This document shows positions 18,006 to 27,764 of a stretch of DNA of 64,000 nucleotides, in pieces (the stretch's first letter is position 1; every line of letters begins with the position of its first letter). Location: contig DS999406.1 of NCBI GenBank assembly GCA_000158155.1, forward strand, positions 133,341 through 197,340, given 5' to 3'. A program made the position numbers and the translations under genes. The DNA comes from a gamma proteobacterium NOR5-3. GTDB lineage: Bacteria > Pseudomonadota > Gammaproteobacteria > Pseudomonadales > Halieaceae. The notes beneath the pieces were generated by a model. It searched no databases. It was not told the origin of the DNA and was given only the letters and a program-made list of their open reading frames with translations.

Positions 18006-18560
18006 GTGTACGGTCTGATCAACAGCGCACTTCAGGATATGGTAATCACACACTTCGGCGAGGAGCGCTGGAAAGCTGTACATCAGCATTCAGGCGTGTC
18101 CGACGACTCCTTCCTCACCATGCGCCGCTACGACGACGAGACCACCTACAGGCTGGCCGGCGCCGCCGCAGAGGTTCTGGAGGCGCCCATAGACAGCTGC
18201 ATGGAGATGTTCGGCAAACATTGGGTGGATGCCATAGCCACGCGAAACTTCGCGCCGCTTATGGATGCAACCGGCAACGATACCGTCGGCTTTTTACACA
18301 ATCTGAATGCGCTACACGATCGTATCGCCAGCACATTTTTAGACTATGTGCCTCCGGAGTTTCGCGTTGAAGATGTAGATCCGGACGCTGGTAGATACTT
18401 CGTCCACTACTACTCTGAGCGTAAGGGTCTGACTTCTTTTGTCACCGGATTGTTAGGCGGTTTGGCCGATCACTTTGGTGATCAGCTCGAAATTCTTGCC
18501 GTGTCTATTGATGATGACGGCGAAGGCACACACAGCGTATTTGAACTAATTATTCAGTGA
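18006..18560 (+). CDS. hnoX: H-NOX heme nitric-oxide sensor
   Basis: A 184-residue stand-alone H-NOX (heme NO/O2-binding, HNOB) protein, the usual length. It starts MYGLINSALQDMV like other members. The proximal heme ligand is His104 (NALHDRI), followed by the conserved Pro near residue 116. The heme propionate clamp YxSxR is present (Tyr135, Ser137, Arg139 in HYYSERKGL). In facultative and aerobic bacteria these proteins bind NO at very low concentration and inhibit or modulate a partner histidine kinase. The GTG start has GAGGGC about 8 nt upstream. It lies 3 bp after the response regulator and overlaps the kinase by four bases (GTGA), so sensor, kinase and regulator form one operon. I cannot tell from sequence alone whether it also binds oxygen. 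Confidence 0.93.
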   Translation: MYGLINSALQDMVITHFGEERWKAVHQHSGVSDDSFLTMRRYDDETTYRLAGAAAEVLEAPIDSCMEMFGKHWVDAIATRNFAPLMDATGNDTVGFLHNLNALHDRIASTFLDYVPPEFRVEDVDPDAGRYFVHYYSERKGLTSFVTGLLGGLADHFGDQLEILAVSIDDDGEGTHSVFELIIQ

Positions 18561-20584
18561 ACACAGAGCCCCGTCTTTCCTGGAAACAGCTGGAGAAGCT
18601 GTTCACCGTCATCATGTGTATCAATGATGACGGCGAGATTCTCTATAGCAGCGAAACACCCAAACGGCATATTCCGACGCTGAGCGAAGGCTCGCGGTTT
18701 TTCGACCTATTCAAATTACTGCGGCCTGCGGGGGCGCGCAATGTAACCGAAGTGCGCAAGCACCTGACTTCCCTGTTTTTGGTAAAGAGCGTTGACGAGC
18801 GCTTTGCCATGCGCGGCCAAATGGTGAAAACCACCTGGGAAGGAACGCCGGTTTTATGTTTCTGCGGCTCCCCCTGGGTATTCTGGATGAATGCCCATTG
18901 CCCTGATATCAAACTTGGCATGAATGACTTCTCGGCGCAGGACTCGCAGCTTGATCAGCTGTTTCTCATGACCACCGAACAACGCATGGTCAGCGATCTC
19001 GAAAAACTTAACGGCGAACTCCAACAAGCCAAGCAAGACACTGAATCCGCCCAAATGGCCAAAAATGCGCTGTTTGCACGAATGAGCCATGAGATGCGCA
19101 CCCCCTTAAACGGTGTGGTCAGCGCGCTTTCCCTGCTGGGCGATCACCCCATGAGCGCGCAGGCTCAAGACCTGTTGAGATTAGCCAGCAGTTCCTCGCG
19201 TAATCTACTGCACGTAATCAACTACGTGCTGGACATCTCCAAGATCGAAGCGGGCGAAGAGGTCTTTGATGCAACGGTTTTCGAGCTAAACACGCTGCTG
19301 CGTTCAGTAACAGATATTGTCAGAGCCCGCGCTGTGGAAAAACGCCTGGAGCTGTCATGGTCTGTAAGTCCACTGCTCAGTGATCTGTATGTCGGCGACA
19401 AATCCAAATTACGGCAATGTCTGTTAAACCTCGTCACCAATGCCATCAAGTTTACAGATAGCGGTAGCGTCGCAGTTCGCGCACTGCCATCAGCATCCGA
19501 GGACGCCGTCCGATTTGAGGTAGAGGATACCGGCAGCGGGATAAGTGCTGACGATAAACCCCGTATCTTTGAGCCTTTCTGGACTGGCATGAACGACAAC
19601 CTGTCACAAGAGCGCGGTACAGGGTTGGGTTTGGATCTTGTGCGGCGCTATGTCGCTGTTATGCATGGCACGCTGGGCGTAGCCTCACATATCGACAGAG
19701 GCTCTCTCTTTTGGTTTGAGGTACCTCTGGAGGTAGGCAGCGAGGAATCACTGGACGCCCTGGACACTATGCCGGAGACACAGAATGTTCCCGCGCGGTT
19801 TAAAGGAAGAGTCCTGTTGGTAGACGATAACTCGACCAATATGCTCCTTGGACGCCTCATTCTTGAATCTCTTGGTGTGACCGTCGAAGAAGCCTGCGAC
19901 GGGTCCGTAGCAGTAAAAAAGGCATTGAGTAAGCCCTTTGATCTGGTGCTTATGGATCTCAATATGCCGGTAATGGACGGGGTAGCAGCCACCACACTGA
20001 TCCGCAAAGAACGTAGCGAAGACGTACTACCGGTGGTTGCCCTGACGGCCTACGCCAGCAGTGAGGAGAAGGAGCGCTGCCTGCAGGTGGGCATGAATGA
20101 CTATCTCACCAAGCCCATCGTAAGAGACCGCCTGGCAGAACAACTTAACCGCTGGCTGGACGCCGAGACCGAATCTGAACGTCCGGGAATACGCAAAGAC
20201 CCCATAGCCGCCCCCATGACAAGCGAGGAGGAAGTAGATGCTCCACCAACACTGGCAACCGACGTTCTGGACGAATTGCGGGCGCAAATAGGCGAGGCCA
20301 GCCTGACGGCGGTTCTGGAGCAGTTTGAAGCCGAGGTAAACAGTCGCCGTCAGCAGTTTTCTGCGGCCATCGCTGCGGCGGATCTGCATGCGATTGTCAG
20401 GGAGGCCCATACCCTGGCCAGCACCTGTCGAAGTCTTGGGTTAGCAAGGGCAGGCATGTATTTCGCCATGCTTGAGCAGCAAATGCGCGATAGCAGTATC
20501 GCGGCCACCGACGAGAACCTCACAGAAGCTAATGAACTGCTTCGCGGTGGTCTTAAGGCGCTTGACGATTATCGACAAGCCTAG
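18557..20584 (+). CDS. H-NOX-associated hybrid histidine kinase with receiver and HPt domains
   Basis: A 675-residue hybrid kinase. Residues about 5-140 look like the HNOBA (H-NOX-associated) input domain. A short coiled coil follows (about 140-170), then HisKA with phosphorylated His178 (ARMSHEMRTPLNG) and HATPase_c (N-box LLNLVTNAIKF, G-boxes VEDTGSGI and GTGLGL). A receiver holds Asp466 (LVLMDLNMPVMDG), and a C-terminal HPt has His617 (REAHTLASTCRSLG). No membrane helix is seen, so it should be cytosolic. The expected phosphorelay is His178 to Asp466 to His617 to Asp55 of the sigma-54 regulator at 16557, with NO-bound H-NOX setting kinase activity. This layout matches HahK/HnoK-type kinases. 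The GTG start overlaps the H-NOX stop by four bases. Confidence 0.92.
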   Translation: MNTEPRLSWKQLEKLFTVIMCINDDGEILYSSETPKRHIPTLSEGSRFFDLFKLLRPAGARNVTEVRKHLTSLFLVKSVDERFAMRGQMVKTTWEGTPVLCFCGSPWVFWMNAHCPDIKLGMNDFSAQDSQLDQLFLMTTEQRMVSDLEKLNGELQQAKQDTESAQMAKNALFARMSHEMRTPLNGVVSALSLLGDHPMSAQAQDLLRLASSSSRNLLHVINYVLDISKIEAGEEVFDATVFELNTLLRSVTDIVRARAVEKRLELSWSVSPLLSDLYVGDKSKLRQCLLNLVTNAIKFTDSGSVAVRALPSASEDAVRFEVEDTGSGISADDKPRIFEPFWTGMNDNLSQERGTGLGLDLVRRYVAVMHGTLGVASHIDRGSLFWFEVPLEVGSEESLDALDTMPETQNVPARFKGRVLLVDDNSTNMLLGRLILESLGVTVEEACDGSVAVKKALSKPFDLVLMDLNMPVMDGVAATTLIRKERSEDVLPVVALTAYASSEEKERCLQVGMNDYLTKPIVRDRLAEQLNRWLDAETESERPGIRKDPIAAPMTSEEEVDAPPTLATDVLDELRAQIGEASLTAVLEQFEAEVNSRRQQFSAAIAAADLHAIVREAHTLASTCRSLGLARAGMYFAMLEQQMRDSSIAATDENLTEANELLRGGLKALDDYRQA

Positions 20585-20651
20585 CTAACGGTTCGGACGG
20601 AGGTCTGCTAGGCTCAGGTAACGTGCTCTTTTAAAGTAAGGGAAATACCTC

Positions 20652-22514
20652 ATGCGCATCGTTCTCTGGTTACTGGGAATCCCGGCAGTACTACTGGTTT
20701 TAGCGGTACTGTTGGTGCCACTTTTTTTGGATGAAAAAGCTCTGGTGGATATCGCTGCCGAACGCATAAAGGCGCAAAGCGGTGCGATCCTGACCGTCAG
20801 TGGCGACACCTCTTTGTCGCTGTTTCCCAAGGTGGCGCTAGCAGCCAGGGACGTCAGCCTCGAGCTCCCGGATAGCCAAACACAAGTAGTCGCAAAGTCT
20901 CTGTCCGCCGGTGTTGCGCTCATGCCGCTGTTTCGCAGCAGCGTTGAAGTCGACAGCATCAAGATTGATGGATTGACGCTCACCACCGAAGCCGCCGACG
21001 AGGAGGCAGCAAAGGCTGTCGCCATCGATACGGCCACCCTCAGTAACTCCGAGCTGGACGAGTTCTATGCTTTGCGATCCAAAGCTCGCACACAGGCACA
21101 GTCAGAGGCCGCCGCCAGCGTACTGGCGGTACCGCTGGCACTGGAGGTAGGCGAAGTATCCTTGAGCAATATTCGTGTCATCACTGTCGATAGCCAGGGT
21201 AAACCCATTAGCGAGCTGCAGCTTAGGCAGCTCACCGCGAGTGACCTGAATCTCGACGGTCGCCCGGTGCCCCTGACTATCGACATCATCATTCCCTCTG
21301 GCAATGAAGCCCCGCCTATGGAGATTGCGCTTGCGGGCGAGTTCAGAACAGATCTGAACGCCGAGACGCTAAGCCTGGACAGCCTGAACGTGCGAATTAC
21401 GGGCGCCACCGCAGACCCTCTTACCCTGGGCCTAAGCGGTAAGGTCGCTCTGGATACCCAGATCGCCGACCTGAGCCTTCAATTGCAGACGGGTAAACTC
21501 AAAGGCAGCGGCACGGTACGCTATGCGAGTTTCGAGAGTCCTCAGATTGATGCAAATCTGGCACTCACCGAGCTCAATCCGGCCCTGTTGGTTTTAGCCG
21601 GCCCCGAAGCGACAGCCGACGTTGCAAACAGCCCGGAAGCATCGGGTGATGACATGCCTCTACCCCTGCACGCCCTGCGCATGGTCGATACCCGCGCCAA
21701 GCTACAAATCGACACGGTGGTATTGGACGTCCACGAGCTAACCGACGTGAGTGCGACGCTGCGTGTCGTCGACGGCGTTGCCACTCTCGATCCGGTGTCT
21801 GCCCAAGTACATGGCGGCGATATTGGGTTTAAAGCCGTGTTTAACGGCCGCTATAACCTTGCCACTCTCACTACCAAAGGCGGGGTTACGGGATTGAACG
21901 TTGCCCAGGCGGTATCGGCCATGGAACTGGGCATGCAGGCCCGCGGAACCGCCAATCTGGAATGGTCGCTCACCGGAACCGGCAAGAGCAGTAACAGTTT
22001 AAGCCAATCTCTCACCGGGCCCATAAGCTTTACCACCCAAGACATTACGCTTGCGGGCATCGCCATGGAGAAGATGTTCTGTCAGGGCGTTGCCCTGGTA
22101 AATCAGGATTCGCTGAGTGCGGAGTTTCCTGCAGACACCCGTTTTGATGCGCTGGAAGCCCAGATTCAATTGGCTGACGGTGTAGCAACGCTAAACCCAT
22201 TGACGGCGCAATTACCGGCCGTGGGACTCAGCGGCAAGGGCACGCTAAACCTGGAGTCGCAGGATTTACGGGCCAGTTTCCGAGCCCAACTCTCAGCGGC
22301 GCTGGGCGAACTCGATCCCGCCTGCCGAATCAACGAGCGCTACGCGGATTTACGCTGGCCCGTGGAGTGTAAAGGCAACCTGGCTGGCGACCCCGCAAGC
22401 TGGTGTGGGGTTAACACCACAGAGATCGTCAAGGATCTGGCTGAGGGTGAGCTTAAGCGCAAGGCCACCGACGAGGCCGGAAAGCTGTTCAAAAAGCTCT
22501 TGCAGCGAGACTAG
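20652..22514 (+). CDS. AsmA family protein
   Basis: A 620-residue AsmA-like protein. It has an N-terminal membrane anchor (VLWLLGIPAVLLVLAVLLVPLFL), the AsmA start pattern ISLFPKVALAARDVSLELPDS-like at about residue 55, a long beta-rich periplasmic body, and the C-terminal AsmA repeat near GPISFTTQDITLAGI...LDAL..QIQLADGVATLNPLTAQLPAVGLSGKGTLNLESQDL. The family belongs to the bridge-like lipid transport (repeating beta-groove) proteins and affects outer-membrane lipid homeostasis. It is slightly shorter than the E. coli protein plus its extensions. The ATG has a purine-rich AAGGGA about 9 nt upstream. It is transcribed alone after the kinase gene (67-bp gap) and converges on the glycine-zipper gene with a 4-bp overlap. 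Confidence 0.85.
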   Translation: MRIVLWLLGIPAVLLVLAVLLVPLFLDEKALVDIAAERIKAQSGAILTVSGDTSLSLFPKVALAARDVSLELPDSQTQVVAKSLSAGVALMPLFRSSVEVDSIKIDGLTLTTEAADEEAAKAVAIDTATLSNSELDEFYALRSKARTQAQSEAAASVLAVPLALEVGEVSLSNIRVITVDSQGKPISELQLRQLTASDLNLDGRPVPLTIDIIIPSGNEAPPMEIALAGEFRTDLNAETLSLDSLNVRITGATADPLTLGLSGKVALDTQIADLSLQLQTGKLKGSGTVRYASFESPQIDANLALTELNPALLVLAGPEATADVANSPEASGDDMPLPLHALRMVDTRAKLQIDTVVLDVHELTDVSATLRVVDGVATLDPVSAQVHGGDIGFKAVFNGRYNLATLTTKGGVTGLNVAQAVSAMELGMQARGTANLEWSLTGTGKSSNSLSQSLTGPISFTTQDITLAGIAMEKMFCQGVALVNQDSLSAEFPADTRFDALEAQIQLADGVATLNPLTAQLPAVGLSGKGTLNLESQDLRASFRAQLSAALGELDPACRINERYADLRWPVECKGNLAGDPASWCGVNTTEIVKDLAEGELKRKATDEAGKLFKKLLQRD

Positions 22515-22885
22515 TTGAGAACGCGATAGCCCCGACCGCTCAGGCAGCGCTTGACGACCCGCACTTCGTCTCGCGCACCTTCGGCTATACCTCGCGCGCC
22601 ACCGGTTACAGCGCCAACGCCGGCCCCTTGCACAGCACCTTCGGTGCTATCTCTAACAATGGCTCCCACCGCACCGCCAACAACGGCGCCTGAAGCCGCA
22701 CCGCGAGCGGCCTTTTCGCCGGTGCGCACCTCATCTGCGTAGGTTTCGCACTCTGCCTTATCGGCGGCGTAACGCGCCATGTCTACGCCTTTTCGGTCGA
22801 TGATAATCTCATCGGTGGTTGTGCAGGCACCCAGCAACATCAGGGGTGCCACCCATAAAACGACATAAACTCGGATCACACGCAT
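22511..22885 (-). CDS. Glycine-zipper lipoprotein
   Basis: A 124-residue small lipoprotein. The signal peptide ends in lipobox LLGAC, so Cys21 should be lipid-modified and the protein anchored to a membrane. The middle is a Gly/Ala-rich glycine zipper (RGAASGAVVGGAVGAIV and GAGVGAVTGGARG). The C-terminus has a single RCLSGRGYRVLN motif common in YMGG/OmpA-like glycine-zipper proteins of gammaproteobacteria. Its role is unknown; such proteins can associate with or form pores in membranes. It is convergent with the AsmA gene and shares four bases with it. Confidence 0.78.
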   Translation of the reverse strand: MRVIRVYVVLWVAPLMLLGACTTTDEIIIDRKGVDMARYAADKAECETYADEVRTGEKAARGAASGAVVGGAVGAIVRDSTEGAVQGAGVGAVTGGARGIAEGARDEVRVVKRCLSGRGYRVLN

Positions 22886-22959
22886 AACAACACTCCGTAC
22901 TGACAGGATTTGAGCTTATACGTCATAAAAGCCCTTATCTGTCGGACGGCAAAAAGACC

Positions 22960-24597
22960 CTAGCGTTCACTTTTTTCTGCAGCGACGAGCTCACGCACGT
23001 CCTCGAGCAACATTTTGGCGTCAAACACAATCCCATCGCGCACGGTGTAGCGCACGCCGCCCACCCGCTCCACCAAACCCGTTTCGCGATTCAGTCGGCG
23101 ATGCCCCGTACCGTAAAGCAGTTTGAAGTTAGCCAGAGGGTTCTCGTCCATAATCACCAGATCGGCCTTTTTACCCACTTCAACGGTGCCAATCTCCTGG
23201 TCCAGGCCCAAAAGCTCAGCGCCGTCCAGGGTGGCCGCCTTGATAACCTCAAGCGGATGAAATCCGGCCTCCTGAAGCAGCTCAAACTCCCGGATGTAGG
23301 AAAAACCGTACACTTTGTATATAAAACCTGCGTCAGAGCCCACCACAACACGCCCGCCCGCATTTTTGTAGTCGTTTACAAACTCCATCCAGCGTCCGAA
23401 GTTTTGTTTCCAATCGATTTCTCGCTGAGTGGTCCAGTCAAAGAAATAGGAACCGTGAATATCCGGATTCGCCTCAAACGCACGCTCCATGTAGGAAGGC
23501 ACATAATCCTCCATCCAGTCGGCGTTGCGCGCTCGCATCAGATCGCGATTAGCCTCATAGATGGTGAAGGTCGGTGAGAGTGTAAAGTCCAGATCCACCA
23601 GTTCGGCAAGCGTTCGCTGCCAGGTCTCGGAGCCCGGCGCTGCGGCCTGCATCCACAGGCGGCCCGCTTCACCAAATCGATCCTGCTCATTACTGTAGTT
23701 GTAATCGTGGGGGTAGTCCTGAATAACGCGGTCCTCAAACATTGCCTCGGGCAGACCGTACCAGTGCTCCATGCTATCGAGGCCCAAACGCGCGCTATCA
23801 AGAACATTGGTCTGCACCACTGATAACTGCGCATGGTGATAAGAGGTCTTCATTCCCAGACGCTTGGCCTCTTCCATGGCAGCGGCAAAAGGCTCGGCTC
23901 GAGCGCCCCGAAATTTCACGCCGTCAGCTCCGCGCTTACGTACGGCCTTGACCCAGTCTCGAGCCTCATCGGCAGTAGCCGTCGAGGGAGGAAACATCGC
24001 ATGCACACGCATGCGCGGTGCGCTGATCTCTCCGGCGGCAGCGAGCTCCCGGTGTTTCAGCGTCCAACCCAGGCCCATCACCGCACCCACATCGCGCACC
24101 ATGGTGACACCATGGGCGAGCCACAGCTTGAGTACGTATTCTGAATCGGTAAGCGCCCCGGCCTGAGCATGTCCCGGGGTTCCAAGATGCGTGTGGGCAT
24201 CTATAAAGCCGGGCAGCACATAACCACCATTCACATCGATGACCTCGGCGCCGGCAACATCAGCATCATTTGAATGCCCACCGCCAATGGAATAAATACG
24301 ATCACCACGAACCTCGATGCTCACAGGCCCTCTCGGTGGTGCTCCGTTGCCCACCACCAACATCGCGTTTTTAATGATCAAGCGATCAAAGGGGCCCTTC
24401 GCTTCATCCCCTCTTAGCGGCGCCAACTTGGGTGGAGCAAAGCCGGCCGCCAACGCAGGCGCGATGCCCTCTTCTCCAGGCTCGGGCCTTTCGACGGCTA
24501 AAGCCGTCGATGCAGCCATAGCGGCAATCAGCGAGACGCTGGCAATCGCTTTGCTGGAAAGGGCTCGCGCAGTTTTGCCGCTGATCTTCGCTGGCAT
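22960..24597 (-). CDS. Secreted amidohydrolase family protein
   Basis: About 545 residues with an N-terminal signal peptide (hydrophobic AIASVSLIAAMAASTALAV, cleavage after ALA). The amidohydrolase fold has the metal ligands DAHTHLG (HxH), a Lys-containing strand (RGADGVKFRG), HH in KTSYHHAQ, SMEHWYG and VVGSDAGF (metal Asp). It resembles imidazolonepropionase-like/prolidase-type periplasmic amidohydrolases. They hydrolyse amide or ring C-N bonds; the substrate is not known. The ATG at 24597 is chosen because GAGGAG precedes it by 7 nt; a longer reading from 24660 lacks such a site and would delay the signal peptide. It is divergent from the nucleoside hydrolase gene (160 bp between them). 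Confidence 0.85.
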   Translation of the reverse strand: MPAKISGKTARALSSKAIASVSLIAAMAASTALAVERPEPGEEGIAPALAAGFAPPKLAPLRGDEAKGPFDRLIIKNAMLVVGNGAPPRGPVSIEVRGDRIYSIGGGHSNDADVAGAEVIDVNGGYVLPGFIDAHTHLGTPGHAQAGALTDSEYVLKLWLAHGVTMVRDVGAVMGLGWTLKHRELAAAGEISAPRMRVHAMFPPSTATADEARDWVKAVRKRGADGVKFRGARAEPFAAAMEEAKRLGMKTSYHHAQLSVVQTNVLDSARLGLDSMEHWYGLPEAMFEDRVIQDYPHDYNYSNEQDRFGEAGRLWMQAAAPGSETWQRTLAELVDLDFTLSPTFTIYEANRDLMRARNADWMEDYVPSYMERAFEANPDIHGSYFFDWTTQREIDWKQNFGRWMEFVNDYKNAGGRVVVGSDAGFIYKVYGFSYIREFELLQEAGFHPLEVIKAATLDGAELLGLDQEIGTVEVGKKADLVIMDENPLANFKLLYGTGHRRLNRETGLVERVGGVRYTVRDGIVFDAKMLLEDVRELVAAEKSER

Positions 24598-24757
24598 AAA
24601 GTTCTCCTCGTTATTGGTTGCCGATGTTTTATAGCACGACCTTAGCGCTTTTTTCTCCAAAGGACCCGCCGCTATACTGAGGCATTAGCATGAATTTTCC
24701 TGGTCCGGATCCCGGACCTTAAGCCGTGCCCAAGCCACAGGGAGCTTTGCCAAGACC

Positions 24758-25750
24758 GTGATACGACGACGCCAGTTCACGCGCGCAGGCCTGCTGCTTC
24801 TACTGGTCGGCGGATTCAGCTCCTCAGCGAGATCAACGCCCGCAGATGATAGTCGCCGCAAGGTTCTTCTGGATACCGACATCGGCAGTGACATCGACGA
24901 TGCGGTAGCCCTGGCCTACCTGCTTCGCCAGCCGCGCTGTGAGCTGCTGGGCATCACCACGGTCACCGGCGATGCTCAGGGTCGTGCTCAGCTGGCTGCT
25001 GCGCTTTGTCGCGCAGCAGGCGTCGAAGCGCCGATCTATCCGGGAGCCGAATCACCTTTAGTTGTCGAGTCGATGCAAAAAGAAGCCCCGCAAACGCAAC
25101 GACTCCAGGGGGCTCAGCCGCAATTCGTCAATGATCAGGCCATAGAATTTTTACGACAGACCATTAGAGCGAACCCTCGGGAAATCACACTGCTGGCAGT
25201 TGGGCCCCTGACTAATATAGCCACGCTCTTTGCACGCGATCCAGAGATACCGGGGCTTCTGGCAGAGCTGGTTATCATGGGCGGCAAGTTTTCTGATTAT
25301 CCAACGCCCTGGGGTGCTACCGAGTGGAACATCATCGTAGACCCCCATGCGGCCAAGCAGGTATTTGCTGCCCGCGTCCCAAAGATCACTGCCATAGGCC
25401 TGGACATTACCTGGCAGGTCAGCATGAGCCCGGCGGACGTCGCCCGACACTTTAGACAGGACCCACTGCTGGAGGTTGTGCTGGATTGGTCGTCGGTATG
25501 GTTCGCCGAGCGCGAGCTTCTGCATTTTCATGACCCGCTTGCCGCAGCGGTGCTCTTTAACCCCGGCCTGTGCAACTTTACCGCCGGGACCGTAGACGTG
25601 AATCTCCAGAGTGAGCCCACTCCCGGGGTCACATCCTTTGCGGCAAACACAAACAGCGTGACGCAGGTGGCCAGTCGCGTTCAGGCGGAGGCATTTTTTG
25701 CGGAGTACTTCAGCGTGTTTGATCGAGGTCCTCGACTGACCGAGCGCTGA
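24758..25750 (+). CDS. Exported nucleoside hydrolase (IunH family)
   Basis: A 330-residue inosine/uridine-preferring nucleoside hydrolase. The calcium-binding signature DTDIGSDIDDAVAL follows the leader, then GNxxx-like GITTVTGDAQGRAQLA, LLAVGPLTNIA, ELVIMGGKF, WNIIVDPHAAKQVF and HDPLAAA with the catalytic His region. It cleaves the N-glycosidic bond of nucleosides. The N-terminus RRRQFTRAGLLLLLVGGF looks like a Tat-type signal (RRxF with following hydrophobic core), so the enzyme is probably periplasmic, as in several scavenging bacteria. The GTG start has a GGAGC about 16 nt upstream and no stronger site, so the exact start is uncertain. It is a single gene divergent from the amidohydrolase. 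Confidence 0.85.
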   Translation: MIRRRQFTRAGLLLLLVGGFSSSARSTPADDSRRKVLLDTDIGSDIDDAVALAYLLRQPRCELLGITTVTGDAQGRAQLAAALCRAAGVEAPIYPGAESPLVVESMQKEAPQTQRLQGAQPQFVNDQAIEFLRQTIRANPREITLLAVGPLTNIATLFARDPEIPGLLAELVIMGGKFSDYPTPWGATEWNIIVDPHAAKQVFAARVPKITAIGLDITWQVSMSPADVARHFRQDPLLEVVLDWSSVWFAERELLHFHDPLAAAVLFNPGLCNFTAGTVDVNLQSEPTPGVTSFAANTNSVTQVASRVQAEAFFAEYFSVFDRGPRLTER

Positions 25751-25900
25751 GTGATCAACCCGCGCTGACTACTTTGGCTTCCAACTCGTTACCGGCGTGC
25801 AGGCAACCCCAATCTGTCCGCGGGTGATTACCAGCTTGTGTTTTCCTGACTGTGAAATACAGTAGACGGGTTGCTCCATCATTGTGGAAAGAGACTACTA

Positions 25901-26668
25901 GTGATCATAGCTCGCGTCGCCCGCTCGTTTCGCCAACATGACTGGTTTACGGCTGCTGTGGAGCTGGTCCTGCTTAGCGCTGGTCTCTTTGTTGGTTTTC
26001 AGCTCGATCGCTGGAACGATGAGCGCCTCGATCAACAGAAGGCTAACGAATATCGAGAACAGTTGATTGCGGACCTCACCGTCGAGCGTGATGACGTTGA
26101 CCAGCTAACTGCCTATCACGAGCAAGTGCAAAAATATGCGATGACCGCACTGACGGCCTGGAGTGAAACACCAGCGGCGAATCCGCAAGAGCTCATCGTC
26201 GCACTCTATCAGGCGTCCAATGTGATTCCGGTAACGTCGGTGCGCGGCGCTTACGATGCGCTCTCCAATAATGGCCTTATTGATCTGGTTGCCGATCCCG
26301 CACTGGCGTCGAGGCTGTCGGGCTACTACGGACAGCAGTTAAGTATTTTCTTCACCGAAGTAAAGCGCTATCGCCTGGAGCTGCGCGGAGTGATGCCGGT
26401 CTATGTGCAGACGCGTATCAGGGATAATTGCACGCAGATCTCGGCGGCCCAGCGGATCATGGAAGAGCTGAGAGCCGATTGCGACCTGGGGCTCGAGCAA
26501 GCTGAGGCAGAGCAGATTCTCGCAGACATTGTTGCTCACCCCGAAATGCGCGCCTATCTGCGGCAAGGCATATCGCGTGACGGCATCTCGATACAGGTGC
26601 TCCATTCCAAGCGATCCTTTATTGAGGATCTGTTAGCGGACCTACAAGCGCTTGGGCAGCGGCCCTAG
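25901..26668 (+). CDS. Small single-pass membrane protein (DUF6090-like)
   Basis: About 255 residues. One membrane helix lies near the N-terminus (AAVELVLLSAGLFVGFQL) followed at once by DRWNDERLDQQKANEYREQL, the layout of DUF6090-type proteins (helix, then a W-N-E/D-R motif and a long helical domain). The remainder is helical and soluble, with possible coiled coil near residues 35-60 and 205-230. Function is unknown. I choose the GTG at 25901 because GGAAAGAGA lies about 8 nt before it; an in-frame TTG at 25871 would add ten residues. A weak promoter-like pair (TTGTGT near 25838, TACAGT near 25858) precedes it. It stands alone between the nucleoside hydrolase and the flavin oxidoreductase. 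Confidence 0.65.
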   Translation: MIIARVARSFRQHDWFTAAVELVLLSAGLFVGFQLDRWNDERLDQQKANEYREQLIADLTVERDDVDQLTAYHEQVQKYAMTALTAWSETPAANPQELIVALYQASNVIPVTSVRGAYDALSNNGLIDLVADPALASRLSGYYGQQLSIFFTEVKRYRLELRGVMPVYVQTRIRDNCTQISAAQRIMEELRADCDLGLEQAEAEQILADIVAHPEMRAYLRQGISRDGISIQVLHSKRSFIEDLLADLQALGQRP

Positions 26669-26720
26669 CCAACATTCAAAGGCGACGACGATGAGGCTGC
26701 GCCTGCGCTAGACTGTTTGC

Positions 26721-27755
26721 ATGCTTAAACTCTCTGTACTTGATCTGGCCAATATCGGCGAAGGCTTCACCGCCGCCGACGCACTCGCCAATGCACTTGA
26801 CCTCGCACAGCACGCCGAGGCTGCCGGCTATCATCGATTCTGGCTCGCCGAGCATCATAATCTTGCGGGTATTGCCAGCGCGGCCACTGCCGTGTGCATC
26901 GGTCATGTTGCCGGTGGCACCAGCACCATTCGAGTGGGTGCCGGCGGGGTTATGCTGCCCAACCATTCGCCTATGGTGATCGCCGAACAGTTCGGCACCC
27001 TCGCGACGCTGTACCCAGGACGCATCGATCTCGGCCTGGGCCGCGCACCGGGGACCGATCAGCACACCATGCGTGCGCTGCGTCGCGGTCCCGAGTCGTC
27101 GGAGCGTTTCCCGCAGGACGTGATTGAACTGCGCACCCTGCTCGGACCGCCACAGGAGCACCAGACTCTCCATGCTATTCCCGGCGAAGATACCAACGTG
27201 CCGCTGTGGATACTCGGGTCCAGTCTGTTTGGCGCGCAGCTCGGTGCGGCACTGGGTCTGCCCTATGCCTTTGCGTCGCATTTTGCGCCGCAGGCGCTAA
27301 TGCAGGCGGTGCAAATCTACCGCGAACGGTTCGAGCCCTCAGAGCAGCTGGCCAAACCTTACGTGATGGTCGGCTGTAATGTGATCGTTGCTGATACAGA
27401 AGAAGAGGCGAAGCGGCTGTTCACCTCGACGCAACAGACCTTCACCCGCATGGTGCGCGGGGGCCGGGGCAAACTGCCGCCGCCCATTGACGATATAGAG
27501 ACCTTCTGGTCGGGTGCCGAAAAGGCCCAGGTATCGTCGATGCTGGCTTGCTCGTTTTACGGGTCTCCGGAGACGATTACGGCAAAACTCCAGCCATTGA
27601 TCGACGCCACCGGTGCTGACGAGCTCATGATCTCCGCTGCCACCTGGGACCACAAGGCACGGGTGCGCTCCTACGAACTGCTGGCCCAGGCCCTTAGAGA
27701 AAAAACGCCCCATGCCGCGGAGGTTACAAAGCGGTCTTCTTCAGCTTTGTCCTGA
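26721..27755 (+). CDS. LLM-class flavin-dependent oxidoreductase (luciferase-like)
   Basis: A 344-residue bacterial-luciferase-like monooxygenase of the MsnO8 type. It starts [14 protein letters not shown], then has [59 protein letters not shown], the most conserved block, and a C-terminal [15 protein letters not shown]. The family uses reduced FMN or F420 to oxidise organic substrates. The GLGRAPG motif and length favour the FMN group. Substrate is unknown. It converges on the amidohydrolase gene, with only 9 bases between the stops. Confidence 0.86.
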   Translation: MLKLSVLDLANIGEGFTAADALANALDLAQHAEAAGYHRFWLAEHHNLAGIASAATAVCIGHVAGGTSTIRVGAGGVMLPNHSPMVIAEQFGTLATLYPGRIDLGLGRAPGTDQHTMRALRRGPESSERFPQDVIELRTLLGPPQEHQTLHAIPGEDTNVPLWILGSSLFGAQLGAALGLPYAFASHFAPQALMQAVQIYRERFEPSEQLAKPYVMVGCNVIVADTEEEAKRLFTSTQQTFTRMVRGGRGKLPPPIDDIETFWSGAEKAQVSSMLACSFYGSPETITAKLQPLIDATGADELMISAATWDHKARVRSYELLAQALREKTPHAAEVTKRSSSALS

Positions 27756-27764
27756 ACTTTACAC

